NCBI RefSeq assembly: GCF_954871325.1
Contig: NC_088779.1
Span: forward strand, 18,788,846-18,852,845
DNA: 64,000 bases
Direction: 5' to 3'
Source of the DNA: Gordionus sp. m RMFG-2023
Taxonomy: Eukaryota > Nematomorpha > Gordioida > Chordodea > Parachordodidae
The notes below the pieces were generated by a model. The model did not search any database. It saw nothing but the letters and a program-made list of their open reading frames with translations, and was not told the DNA's origin. This document shows, piece after piece, positions 10,331 to 25,300 of this stretch (positions are counted from its first letter, which is position 1; each line of letters begins with the position of its first letter). The position numbers and the translations under genes were made by a program.

Positions 10331-13300
10331 GTAAATTTGATAGATAAGCAATGGCTAAGTCTAAACACTTTTAGCTATGCTGTAGCTTATAGAAATAACT
10401 AGTAATTAGATGTAGTTATAAAAACAATTATTACTAATAATCATAGCTAATTTAATTAACTAACTAATAGAAATTCATTTTTAAATGCCTTTGGCTACTA
10501 GTTTTTTGTTCTTTTTTTCAGTAAACTGTATCTCTAGCAAGCCATTCAAATACACAGATAATAAATGATTCATATTTGATTTATTTAAACAAATTGAATA
10601 ATTTGCTACGGTTTACTGATTGAAAAATCTTACCCATTTCTATTTAAAATATATAATAAAAACAACTACAACTACTTATTAGCTTTTTTAATATATATAT
10701 CATTTATTTAATTTCAAAATAATCACATCATATTATTAATTTTTTTAATTCGAAATTTCCATTCTTTTTTTATAAAATATATAATAATAATATTTAATAC
10801 AATTTATTACAAATAGACTGACTATTATAACCACAGTTATTTAATATCGACATCTGCAAATCATGCCTGTTTACTTACGAATAATTACTTATTTGAATTT
10901 ATATGAATAATGAAAACATTTGATTTGAAAATTCAATTCTTTAAAAATATTTTCAAAAATGAAAAAATCTAAAAAAATTTTAAATGAATCTTTGAATATT
11001 TTTTTTAAAATTTGTAATTTACCTTGAAAGATTTATTGTCCATGGATATTACAAAAGGTTTAATTGTAAAAGATTTAAATATCTGGAATTTTAGGTAAAA
11101 TTTATCAAAAATCTTTTTTCTTTAAAATATCCAAAAGATTTTTTTTTCAAACTCTGGAAAAATTAGAATTCAAAAAATGATTTATAGATGTAGAAATAAA
11201 GTTTAAAAAAATAAAATTTCTGTAAGGAATATGTAACCTACAAATAATTTTAAATACAAATAATTTCTAATATTTATGAATAATGTTGAATATATACTAT
11301 AAATTTTGATTAATATGAAAAAATCAAATTATATGAATAAATTTTGAATATTTGCCAAGTAGGCTTAAATTTTTAACTATGATATTCAATTTTGTAAAAT
11401 TGAAAATATATTTTATAATTCTTACAAGAAAGGCGTATTATTTATTTGTAGAATATTTTTTTTACAATTAAAATTGTATTAAATTTTTCTATGGACAAAT
11501 ATTTTTTGGGTGGGCTTTTCAGGACAAATAAGCAATTCGTTCAGAATCAAGCCAGGCCTGACAAATTTTTTTTTTATATTTCAGGCCAGGAACAATTCGA
11601 TGCAGATGCCATGTGCCTTAAGTTACTGCAGTCAGAAGTATGCTAAGACTTTTCTTGCCCATTCCCAAAAAATATTTGAATTCACCCGCCCATTGTTTTA
11701 AATCTTTTACCCAACCTGTAGAATAGATGGGTGGTTTAAAAAACTCATCCATTGCTGACCTTTAGGCAGGATATCAATGAGGTGGATAGTATATGCACAT
11801 TACATTAATTATTTGATATCTTGGATCAGAACATCTATAAGAATTGGAATATTTCCAATAGAGGGAAATTTAAAATGCTCTTAAATACAATCTATAGAAT
11901 ATTGCAGAATAAAAATGCGTTCAATCAATTAAATATTATTAGAAAGTTAGCTAGATAGATAGAAAGAAAGAAAGAAAACTCTCACTTTAACAAGATTCAG
12001 ATATTTTTTAAAAATAACAATAACCATTATAAATAGTGTTCTTAATTAACAGAATTGAGACAAACGTAGCCATATTCATTCAGGGCAATCAAATTGATCT
12101 TCACTCGAGCTCGATTTTTATAATATAAATCCTCCAAATATGTTGGGTCGAGTGACTTAATTTCCTAATTAAATAATAATATAATTTGATTATAAATGTT
12201 TATCGCAGTAGCGTCACTAGGGGGGGGGGGTGTGGCAGGAGCTCGAGTTCCCTGAAAAATTTGAAATTTTTTTATATCACTAAAAAAAAGGTAATTTTGT
12301 TAGCTAAATAAATAGGTAAATTTAGTTAATATTCGCTAAAAAGATAATTTTGGATATTAGCTTTAAAAAATCATTTTAGATAATGATAGCTAAAAAAAAG
12401 GAGGTAATTTTAGATAATGTTAGCTAAAAAAAGTAATTTTGGATAATATTAGCTTAAAAATAATTTTAGCTAATGTTAGCTATAAAAAAAAGGCAATTTT
12501 GAAAATAATTTATTAATTTTTTTTAACCTCCTGAGATTGTAAGGGCTAGTGACGCCCCTGGTTTATCGCGATTTATATAATATAAATACATTAAAAAAAT
12601 GACTACTTCAAAATCGAAAAAATTTCAATTCATTTTCATGCTTTATTAATATTTAAAAAGTATATCCTCTTTTCCATTTAGCAGGATCGGGTAACACTTT
12701 TTAATATGGACATATGTAGCCATATGACGATAAATCTAAATTTAAGGGGCTCATTTATTTTCTATTAATTTTTAGCCTTTTTTGTGATTTTAAATTTTTT
12801 AAAGTTTTACATGGTGTAATCTTAAACTTGTTATCATTCTCCGGGCGATCCTTGACCAAGCCATTTTTATTTTTTAAAATTGAATGAGAATGAATGTATA
12901 AGAATGCTTAATTTAGTCTAAACACTTTATTCACTTATATTTTTGTTAATTTTATATCAAAAAATGAATGTTATTTAAGTTTGTTCTTATATAAAAAAAA
13001 TGTGAGATAAGATTAAGTAATCTTAATTTTTTTTAAAAAAGGCTTTAAAATGTTTTTAATTATATTTATCGTATTTTAGATTAAAAGTTACAACATGAAA
13101 ACAATATCTAGATCCTTATACGTTCTAAATTTTGATAAATCATATTTTCGAAAGGTCACAAGTTTATCTACTACTCTCATCTCTTCCCACTTATCAAATA
13201 TCAAAGTTTTTAATTGCTCAACAAGGTTTATATATTATTACATCTAGCAATTATTGGGCATATAAATAATTTGAAAATAAAGGTTGGGTGGACTTGGACC

Positions 13301-16300
13301 AAAATTTTTAAAAAATAGGATATGACATAAGGTCTAATTTTTTTTAAAAAAATAGGATACTTGATTTAAATGAAATTCGTTTATTTTAGAGCTTTGGAAT
13401 CAGTAAAATGTTTTATTGATTTTCGGATTAATAATTATTTTAAAAATAGTGACTGGTGGTAAGAAGTAATGAATGTAATAAACAGATATATAATTTTTAA
13501 AAACTGGTTTTTCTTTGCTTTAAAATTTTTTTATTATGATTCGAATATGGTTCCAAAAATTATAACGGTTTATTTAGGTTTCGCGATTAGATTCAGATCG
13601 ACAGCTAATTACATAAAAATTTAAAGATTATGGCATATCAAAACGTTTATATTAAATTATATAGTAAATTAAAAGGGCGATAATAACTCTAGAATACATA
13701 AGCATTTTTTAAATGTCTATATCAATTAAATATAAATGGTCAAAATTCTCTAATTTCATAATAATTTTATATCACGTTTTTTAGCTAAGTAAAATGTTTT
13801 GAATGTGAAAGAAAGTAGACCAAAAATAATATATCAGGTAAATAATCTGTTTACTAGCCCAATATATAGTTTCGGATTCTAATTAAGAGTCCTAAAAAAC
13901 TTTAGGCTCGGTAGAAAGTAACTTAAAGCGAGTTCCTTAAAAACCTTTTTTTAATTAATAATTTTTAGTATTTTATTTACCTCTCTCATTTTTACTTTCT
14001 TTCTATACAGGGCTTTAATCTCTTTATAAATTTAAATATTCGACATCAGTTAAGTTTAAGAGTTTAAATGAATTTTATATTAAAACTATTTTAGGCAAAG
14101 CTTAAAATTTGTTAGAAGTCAAAGATTAAAAGAAAATGTCATCTATGCTGACAGTTTAAATGAAGCCTTGTTAAAGATAAACCCTAGTATGTTGATTATA
14201 GAAAATTATATAATTTTATTTTAGGCTGCGTACAAAACTTGTCTCAAAAGTTTTAAAATTTTTTAAAAAAAAGTCAAATAATAAAATTTTAAAAATATGT
14301 TTTGGCCACATTTTTTAATTTTTTTATTAAAAAGGCTTATCTCTTATTTTCCGATAAACTTTAGAAGGTTTTAGAATTAAATTTATGATGTTTTAGGAGG
14401 CAGCCTTCTATGGTTATTATGTTATTTAATATTTAATCAATATTGTGAAAAGTTGATATTGAAAGATATATAAAATATTGATAAATTTTCATATTTTAAA
14501 TAATATTTCATGTTATTTTTTAGAATATATGGTTGAATTTCAAGGCGAAGCCTTGAAATTTGAGCAGGAGCTACCTGTTGATAACAATTTTTTGGTAAGC
14601 TTCTTATACAAAGCATTTCCATTATATAGTTTTTTAAATTGAAACATTTATTGTATGCAGTATATCGGGAATAATATTAAGCTTAACTTCTTACCATTCT
14701 ATTTATCAATTTTTAACAGTTTTAATACATTATTTGAAGAAATAAAACCACACAGAATAAAGTCCATATATTTTTTAAAGAATCTATTAAATACAATTAA
14801 AAATCTGTTAGGGAGTAGTGTGAAAGCATTCTTAGTTCAGCATGCCTAAAATTAATTTTAATATTTCACATTTTAGCAGGTCATTTTATTTAAAAAAAAA
14901 GTTATTAGGGCAACGTCGTGATTGTCCAAAATTAGACCAGGGCTAATGTGAAATGGCAATAATATTTTTTAAAAAAACGAAATTAAAACACTATTTTGTT
15001 GATTAAGTAAAAATACATTTAAGCAAAACTTTGCCAACCCGAAGAATATAATATTAAATTCTAATAACTAAAATTATCAGTTGGTAAAAATTGTCTAGAT
15101 ACGTTTATACATAAATGCTGTTTCGGAATAAATATATTTTTACAAAGGTATATCGTTATTGATATACATTTTTTTACTTTATCGCTGTTTTGCCATTTTT
15201 GTTTTAAAAATAAAAAATTTTTATTGTCATTATCTTAAAAGGTTGTATTTAAAGAGTGTGTCGATATCTAGATACTTTTTAGTTATATAACTATATCGAT
15301 ATTAAAATACATTTGAAAAGTATCTTTTAACAACTCCAATTATTACCTAAAAATATCAATATTAGATAGAAACCTCTTTTTTATATTTTAAATAAGTGAG
15401 TTTCGTCTATTTCTAGATATTACGTTTTTGTGATTTAAGAATTATATTTAGCCTTAGGCTATGTCCCAAACAATCATTGATTGTATTATATCTTAAACAT
15501 TACCACATACTATATTAAAAAATAAAAGGACGTATTGCATAAGCATTAAGAGTTTTTATAAAATATGAATTCCAATTGATTTCACATTTAAAAAAATAAT
15601 ATTATATTCAGAAAATTTCGAAGAATAATACCTCCGTCTACGAGAACTTTATACATAAGTTGTTGCAAGATTTGCAAACATCTTACAATATTTTTACGCA
15701 ACAGCAGACGACTCCTAATATCATTTCATCTCATTTTACCAATTTTATGACTGCCGTTGTCGCTATTAGAAAAAATGATAATTTGGATTTTTTGGAAACA
15801 TTATTTAAATATGCTAGAAAAAGCTATCCACTTATAATGTAATTATTTTTATAAAATTATTTATTGAGATCAACAAAATTTTTGCTATGTAAAGTATTAA
15901 GGTCGTGTCCTGGTTCATTTTACTTTTGAATGGGCTAAACAGATTTTGAACTAAGACATTATATTTTGGTTAGATTTCAGTGTGTACATTAAATAAATAT
16001 TTTTATTTAGAAAGAGTCACAAAGATACGTTGTTACCTAGGTAAATATTAGTGATGTTAAAAGTTACTTTTGAAACATAACTAATTACAGTTACTAGTTA
16101 CATTGGCAAAAACATAACTAGTTACAGTTACTAGTTGCATTTTTACAAAAGTAACTAGTTATTAGTTACAGTTATTTTCAAAAGTAATTAGTTCATTATT
16201 TAATTATTGAATGCATTTATTTAATATAAAAAAAATTAGGATAAACAAAGTATAATCAGTTATTTAAAATAATATACAATTTAATTTATTTATATAAAAA

Positions 16301-19300
16301 AATATCGCAAAATTGAATATTTACATCGAATATAAAAATATATATTTGCATTGAAAAAAAAACATTTATTTTTCATAAAAATTAGAATCTAATAAATGTT
16401 TATTTGCTTTTAACAACAAATTAATTTCAAAGTTATTATCTAGGAGACGTGCTCGTTTATCTCCAAAAATGAGCTTACCTAGACTGAACAAGCGCTCTAC
16501 GGGAGCACTTGATGTTAGAACAACATTATATTTAATAAAGAGTAATTTTAACTTTGGAAAATCGTTATATATAGAAAAAGTGTTGTATATTTAATAAAGA
16601 GTAATTTTAACTTTGGAAAATCGTTATATAAAGAAAAAGTGTTGTTATTAGATTTGATAAAGTTTTCTATAAGTTCATTATCCAGAATATTTTGGCGCTT
16701 TAGGTCAAAAAATCCAACTACATCAAGTGATGTTGGTTTTGAGCATGATTCATTCGTCTGGGATTCACTTTGAGGTATTAAGGTATTTATTAAATTTAAA
16801 ATTTCCTCCTTTTTTGTTTTATTCCTTTCTTGCCTAATCCAAGGCCAGTCAGTTTTAAATAAAGGGTGAAGAATTGCAGCAATGATGTTGTCATTATCAT
16901 AAAGATTATTAAACCTATAACACGATATTTTTGTTAGACTTGGTTCTTGTAAGTAATGATTAATAATTTAATATTAAATTCTAAAATAATCTGTCTTTGT
17001 TTTTCCTTATACTAAATTTAAAATTTTTTTATTACGTATGATATGAAGTTCCAATGCTTGTTACTTGACGGGAAAAAATATATTGTGCTACATTTGAAAT
17101 AAATATAATATTAAAATTTATTAAATTACTTGAATTTGCTTACAAAATTATGAAGCCCAGCAGCAATGTAACAATTTAAGAAAAGAAAATCAATTTGAAC
17201 GGGAAATTATAACAATCAGACATTTTCACAAAATTTTAAATTAATAAATTTAATTTAAAAAATAAATTTAATTTAAAATTAATTTATCACAACATATTAA
17301 AAATAAAATTAATTATTTAAATATATCTTTAAAAGTAACTAGTTACTTTTGGCAGTTACAATTTTAAAAATATAACTAGTTACAGTTATTTTTTAGCCAA
17401 AATAACTAGTTACATAGCCTCTTTCTTTTTTGGCCGTTTAGAGGAAGCTATACAGACATAGAATTAAACTAACCAGGACACCTGAAGATTTTTTAAAAAA
17501 ATATATAATATCAATCTCCAAAAATGATAATCCTTCATGTTGACCAAAAGGATACATCATTAAGTGGCCAGATAGGTTTGGCGAATAAGGTATTTAATTA
17601 CAAAAACAGGATCCTGAATCCATATTTTTTATTTCTCCTGCTTTTATAAGATAATTATAAATTTTAATTTTTGGGATCAAAATTTTAATGTTACACTACG
17701 TTTTTTTATTTAAAAATATCCATCAATTAACCTTTTATATACTCTAGGCCACTTTTAGTTGAAGTGTTATTAACAGCCCAGACTAATTTAACCAATTCTT
17801 TCGTTTTTCAAAATTTATTCAACGATTCTGGTCTCCAACAAAGTAAGAAAAATATGTTTGGCCCCGATTCAAAATCCTATTTTGCGCGTGGCATTATAGC
17901 CCTGAGTCATTCTAAATATGTGGACGATGAATTTTTGGAGAATATGATAGTAATTATTTACCAAATTATATAGAATTTTTGTAAATATTCATTGCTAAAA
18001 TAGATTAGTTTACAATACATTTCTTAATCTCATGATATTTCACAATTTGCAAGGATATTTTTTTGTGACCCCTTATTTACATTTTAAAAATCGTATTATT
18101 AATAAAAATTTTTTTAAGAACTGTTTTATTTTTGAGTTATACTACATACTATTAGAACATTGCTTGATCCAGTGTCGGTTAAAATCCAATATTTCAGACC
18201 AGCATTAGTTTATCAAAGATTTAATTAGTATAAAAAGGTTTTTTTTAGATAAGTAAATTAGTAGCTATTAAAGTTTTTTTAAAACGTCACTATAATAAAA
18301 AAACGTACTTGGTTAATTAATTCTAGGTGTATTGCTTAAAAATTTGGCTGGTTGGAGGGGGGGGGGAGGTGGGTGGCTACAGTTTTTTATATATATTATC
18401 AAAAAATATGATATATTAGACCCCTGCTCCTAACCGCGTAGCCCTTATTTATAGATGTCTTTAAATAGAGCACAAAAACTTGTATAAAAATATTTATAAT
18501 AAATTAGAACTTATACTAGTATCAATATTAATTATATTTCTTACGATGGGCCTCAGCCCTTCCTTAAAATTTGGAAATGTGGCTATGAATTAAAAAATTA
18601 GTTTGGTGGAGGAAGACCTAGCTTCCCTTCCCGTAGCCACTCTCGCAATATTCCCCCTGATTGTTGTATATTATTAAAACGTTATTTTTTAAGACACTTG
18701 TTTACACGTTAAAGGCAAGTCTTGATCCTGAAACTAAACGTAAGAAAGAGGACCTAATGGTTATTATAAGCATCGTTCTATGGCAAAAATGCAATTTCAA
18801 TTTTTATTGCCTCAAAAATCAAGTAAATCAAATTATTTCAACAATTTATTATGTAATATTTTATTTATTCTTTATTATTTAATAAAGGCATTGGGACAGT
18901 GAGTATATAAAATTATTATAGTTAGAGTAAATTAATATCAAATATATTTTATTGCTTTTTAGTGTTACATTAATTATTTAAAATTTTATTTATTATTTAA
19001 TAGGGGCATTGGGACTGTGAGCATATAAAATCAATATATTTAGAGTAAACTAAAATCAAATATATCTTATAATCTTTGTTATTTATTTTATAACTACTAA
19101 ATACACACAATGTTAATAATCTAAGGGAAATTCAGACAAAATGATACCAGGCATAAACTTAAATATTTTTTAGGTATTTTTAACTAACGTTTTTCATTAC
19201 TTTTGCATATATAATAAACTTAATATTTGATTTGAATTACGTTTAATTTATAATGTTTCAAAAGAGTATTCTTCTCAAATTTTTTTAAACAGATGATCAA

Positions 19301-22300
19301 GGATTTATTGTTCAATTAATATTGAATGTTAGTATAATTAACTAAAACATGAATTAAAAATTAAGTTATGCTTAATGTAAACATGTATTCTGACAAAAGA
19401 TAGTGAAGGAGAATCTTCTTAATTCCTTTTATCGCTTCCTCGAATATTCTTGGTCCGACCTTTTATCGCGAACTAGTTCCGGTGGACATTTAAAGCCCCT
19501 TGATATTGACACGTTCTCGTATTTAATATCATCTACGTCCAATGTTAAAACCATCCAAAGCGCCATATTATTAACTCGAGCTTTTGAGCGATTATTCGCG
19601 GGCAATAACAACGATATGGAAACTTATTATTTGTTGAAGGGATTGGCCACTTTTCCTTGCTCGCTCTTTAAGATGAAGGGCCCTAAAAAAGTGTTAAAGA
19701 CATTCGGTTTTTTTATGCCGGAGGGAGACGGGAATGACGAATTGGAGGTTAGTTTATTTTTTGATTGAAGGAAGAGAACATTTTATTCTTTAGAAATGTG
19801 AATAAATTTCTTTTTGAACATTTAAAAACTTATTATGTTTAATTGAAATATAATGTTTATATATTTTAGCTCCTTTTAAATTTTTTAACCACATAAGACC
19901 CTTTCAATATTAAACCGAGGCTTTTTCCGTGATAAAAATAGTGCATTGGTTATGGGCGAAATTTTTACCATTTTATTGCGTTGTGATAATTCCTACCTTT
20001 TTACAAAACACGCAATTCAACATATGGTATATAAAGTGTTTCTCGAAGACAAGAATTTCGTTACCTTTTTGCACCTACATCAACGTTTTAAGAAACATAT
20101 AGAAACAGATTCGTTTGACCAATCCCCTAAATTCGGCACTTATACTCCTAGGACCTACAGTGAAGAGACGTAAAGAATGATTTATTATTAGAATGTAATC
20201 TTCTGGGGAATATTTTAAAACTTGAATAAATTGAAATTGAGTTAAACAATTCTGGAATAGACTTATATTCTAATCGCTTTCGACAGACGTAAGAATACCA
20301 GGGAGGGGACAAGGGGGTACAGTACTCCCCTAATTTTTCTTTTTTGAGCACTTATAAGTTTATTTTAAACAAAAAAAAGCCAATTTAGTCTCTTTTTTTA
20401 AATTTATAAACCCCCATAATAATAAACAAAACTTAAGTGGTGCCTTTGTTTTGGACTCTTGTACCAGAAATTAAGATTATAAACTGACAGGCATTTGTCA
20501 TTTATTAACTAGTTTAATTGGATCGATATTGATCTTAGAGGTGTAAATAAGATTTTAGGTGTACAGTTGACATTTATTAACAACTTTGAAAAATTCTTAA
20601 ATAAATGTTTCTTTTAAAACCATTTGCAAATAGACTTCATTTATAAATATATTTCTGATCCAATAATAAATTTTTTATTTTTAGAACAGGAAGATATTTT
20701 ACACAGTAACATTTATTAAGGGATAATTATCTAAAATTTGGGATAGTTTCCTGAAATTAGGACCTGATTCTGCTTTAGTAATCAAATTTTATATTTAAAT
20801 TTTAGAAAAGAGGGCAAAAGAATGCTACGGAGTTTATTCCCTTATTTTCTCATGGCCTTATCCTCCGGCGCTTATTCCGACCATTTTCAAAATAATATAA
20901 GTATCATCAATTTTTAATTATTTAAATTATATATATTTTTATTTGATACGTTACGACGATTTTTATCATAATATATTATATATTTTATAAAAAAGTATCT
21001 TATTCTTATTACAAAACCGATTTTTTGTTTGATGCAAATGGAATACCTTCCAAACTAGATCTAGGTTTTACCATAGCCAATCAAGATATATTCAATGTAA
21101 ATTTAATATTTATTTTTCATAAATTATTGTTCCTTTGCTATTTTGTTTTTTTAATTTCTAAATATTTTTTTGAGTATGATTTTTTTTGAGTTATACAAAA
21201 CTGTTTTTATTTTTAGGTTTTTTTAAAAAAATTACTATCACCTAATTAAAATAAAAGATTTGTAATGCTATGCAAATAGCATAAGTAGTTCAATCAATAA
21301 TCTATTTTTATTCAAATTTTTTATATTGTTTTTATCTTTTTTAGATGTATTACCAGAGAGCTTTAGGCCTGGAACCGGCCTGATTTATGGATGGGGGGGG
21401 GGCTTAAATGCAAAAAAATATTACGAATGCAAGTTTTATTAATAAGTGGAAAGTCATATAAAATATTTTAAATAAATTTATACTCTTAGCTGATTTTATA
21501 TCTTAATAATTGAATTATATTATTTATTATGAATTGAACTCTCGGTAAATATACTTGCCATATTTATGATGTCATTCATTTATTTACGCGTCTTATTTTA
21601 GCTAGAAATAAATAGCCAAAGCTTAGGTTCTGCCATCGAAAGAACGACATCTTTTTTTTCGGCTCCTTCAAACCCGAGTAAATTGCAACCTCGTGTATCC
21701 TTACAACTCATGAACGGTCAATTTTTTTTGCCTCGACACTTGCATATTATTTCTTCTGATTCGGATATTATGGGGTTAGCATTTTCCGGAGGGAACAATA
21801 AACCTAGCACTCTTTTTAACGTTTTTTTAACCTTAATTTATATATTTACCATTATCAATCGTTACATAATATATAATTATCTTTGTGGAAAAGGGGAATA
21901 TTCAAAGCTATCGATATCGAGGCTTGTTTTTATAAATATTGACTTTTCTACATGACACTACATTTTGAGATACCCTATTGTGAGAGTGAGTGCTCATAAT
22001 ATTTTTTATATAATTTGTTGTGAGTTAAGAAGTGAATATTAAACTAATTTTATTATATAGATAATTTTATTTAATATTTAATACAAAAACATAGTAATCA
22101 TAAATTTATTTATGATAAAAAAAACCAGTTAATTTGCAAAGTAAAAAATAATATAAAAATTTACATTAATAATTCTCGATATTTATATATTTTACATTAA
22201 TATTTAAAATATTCGTCGTGAATTTATGTATAATATAATTTAAATATTCAAATAACTTAATAAGATTTAAAAAATTTCCACACCACACACTAAGTATTCA

Positions 22301-25300
22301 AATTAACTATCTCAACAATTTCATAAATTCTTTCTTTATAAATTTATTTAAAAAGTTATTAAATGTTGAATTACTAAGATGAATGTCATGATACAAGATT
22401 TGAAGGGTGCTTTCTCGTTAGCAAATGGGTTTCCAGTATATATAACTATCATGGGCATGTTAAATGTTCAAAGCGATGCCTCTTTAGAAATTAATGTATT
22501 TGGAAAAAGCTATCAATCTCTCATTAAAACTAAGTAATAATCGATATTATATTAATATTTAAGTATAAATATGTATCATCATTGTTAATTTTATATTAAA
22601 ATTATTTGTTTTATATCTATTTTAACAATAAAAATTGGAGAATTTTATAAAATTTAAACTTAAAATACAAAATATTGATATTTGAAACTGATTAATTAAT
22701 TATAATTTAAAAATTTTATAAATGATGGGAAAACAAGATGACAAGCTAGAATTATACAAATGAATTTATTAAATCAAAAATATTTACATTGTGATACTTC
22801 TATATAAAAAGTATAAGTTTGTATAAGGAAAATATTAAGTTAAATTTGAATGTTATTATAATATAAAATAAGTAAAGTAAGAATTAAATAAATTTGACTA
22901 CTGAAACATTTCACCCTTTAAAATCCAAAGCCACTTCTTATTTTGATCGGCAACTACTTGTGATCGTTTAATTATCAAGATTGAATCGTTATCATATTAC
23001 TAAATCATCATATTTGTGCCTATCTTAGTTTTATCTAGGGTGCTGATCCATATGTTTTTCACCGATCCAATATTTATATTGATTTTTTACCACCCCTCTT
23101 TGAACCAAATGTAATTAAAAAATCCATATTTTCTATGCAAAAAATCGGATTATGCATTTAATTTAATTTTAATATTTTTATTTCTACAATTAAGACTATA
23201 ATTTAAAAACAAATTATATTATAATAGATAAAAAAATATATATTTAATAATGTATACTTGTTTATTTTGAATAATATATGTGTTGGTATGAATTATAAAA
23301 TTGTAATATTTAATATATAAAATTATAAATATGAGAGCCTCTAGATTTTCTGGCAATAAGCTTCTACGATGTGGACTATCTATATTCTCTGCTGTACTGA
23401 GGATAGACTCAGATGGGACACTTTTTGCAGGAGGCGCTAAAAATTTACATGCAAGTTTTGACAAAGTTGGATACTTTTCAGCATTAATTATCCAAGAGTC
23501 AAGTGGCTACGGGGGATAAAATATCATTATCAATGCTATTAGAGTTATCTAAATAAACACAGTTATAAAATTATAATTTTTAAAATAGTGGGTTACATAC
23601 AACCCAACAAATGCGTCATCTTCAACTCAACCAAGCAATACTAGATGAAATATGTTATATACCATCTAGTTATTATGATTTAAATATCCTTGATATGTGG
23701 CAGTTCATCTACATTACTATCGAGTTCAATTATTTTGTTTCTCTTTGATTTTCAATTTAAATGAATAAAATACTGCCACATATCAAGGAATATTTAAATC
23801 ATAATAACTTGACGGTATATTAACATATTTTATCTAGTATTGCTTGGTTGGGTTGAATGACGCATTTGTTGGGTTATATGAAACCCACTATTTTAAAAAT
23901 GATAATTTTATAACTGTGTTTATTTAGATAACTCTAATAGACATTGATATTTTATCCCCTATGGATCCACGACTATTGGATAATTAATGCTAAAAAGTAT
24001 CCAACTTTGTCAAAACTTGCATGAAAATAACAAAATAAAATAGTAAAAAGATCGGTTCGGTTTTTACAGATATCGGCCCGATCCAATAAACCCGATCCGA
24101 TATTTAAAATGATTTTTCACCACCCCCTTTGAACCAAATGTAATTAAGAAATCAATATTATTTTTATGCAAAAAATCAAATTATGCATTTAATTTAATTT
24201 TTTTATTTATATAATTAAAAAAAAATATTATAATAATGTGAAATAAATATACATAACAAAAAATTGAAAAGTAAAAAGATCGGATCGGTTTTTTTACAGG
24301 TATCGGCCCGATCCGATATTTAATATTGGCACAGCCCTAATTAATATATGCTTGTTAATATTATCATCATTTAGTGTTAAATTTATATTTATCGGCCCAT
24401 AACTTTTCCCTCCTTGAAAATCGTGTTCCAACGTTTAAAATTAACGTCAATTTGAAGTGAAACAGTTAAGTTTTAATTAGCATGATGACTTATTATTATT
24501 GTTATATTATATAAAACTTTGGCCATATATTGTAAATCACGTTTTGTAGATTTATTTTTGCTCCTCCATTAAAAATTTGTTTCATAGCATGTATCTCCCC
24601 ATGACCTACCCTATGAATTTCAGACAATTTTGCAACTTTAGCTTAGATAATTTATTTTCTAATATTTTTTATATAAATTTTAAGTTACTTAAAGGTTAAC
24701 GATAATGTTTAAAATTCATAGTATAGGTACTCTAAATATGCTGGGATACTTTTCCGATAAAATCTTAAATTTTTAATAACGCTCACAAATAATGATTTAA
24801 AGTTGAAAAAAATAACACATTGCCGGAACAAATACGCAATTTTACTCGTGATATAATTATAAAAATAAAAGAATTATTTGAAAATAATTGAACATAATCT
24901 CACTTTTTGCTAAACAGTTACTAAAATTAAAAAAAAATAAAATAAAGTCTCGATAAGCCAAAAATTGGTCTCAAAGGTTCTCATATTAGACTGGCTCGAC
25001 TATAGTTACACTAAAGGGGTGATTACTAATCATTAATAAAACATTAATTATAATTTATAAAATTCATTTCTTATAACAAATAAATTCAAGTTTGGTCATG
25101 TAGGAGAATGGTATAGTGGGGTAAGGGAAAAGTAGTTCCCCAGAAAGAAAATCCCCAAAAATAATTTCCCAGGAAAAAATATCCCCTGGAAGATAATTCT
25201 GCGGAAAAAAAATCCTAGGAACCTTGTAAAAATATTCCCATAGTCATTTATTCCCCGGAAATAAACACCCCTTTTTTAAAATTAAATATAGGGGAAAATA

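Noticed and set aside
11510-11701. Open frame with QARNNSMQMPCALSYC
   Set aside because: No recognised domain, and it does not fit the splice phases of the MTTP-like gene; it lies in a repeat-like intronic patch.
17520-17590. Short open stretch (MIILHVDQKDTSLSGQ) just before MTTP-like exon 9
   Set aside because: Exons 8 and 9 already join in phase by completing a Met codon, and human MTTP has no counterpart at this point.
21346-21470. Open stretch after a TTTTTTAG acceptor, initially considered an MTTP-like exon
   Set aside because: It ends in a stop before any donor, and the exons at 20996-21096 and 21602-21820 join in phase and align continuously without it.
23219-23519. Open frames on both strands overlapping the palindromic MITE
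   Set aside because: They overlap each other across a transposon boundary and show no domain or codon-usage signal.
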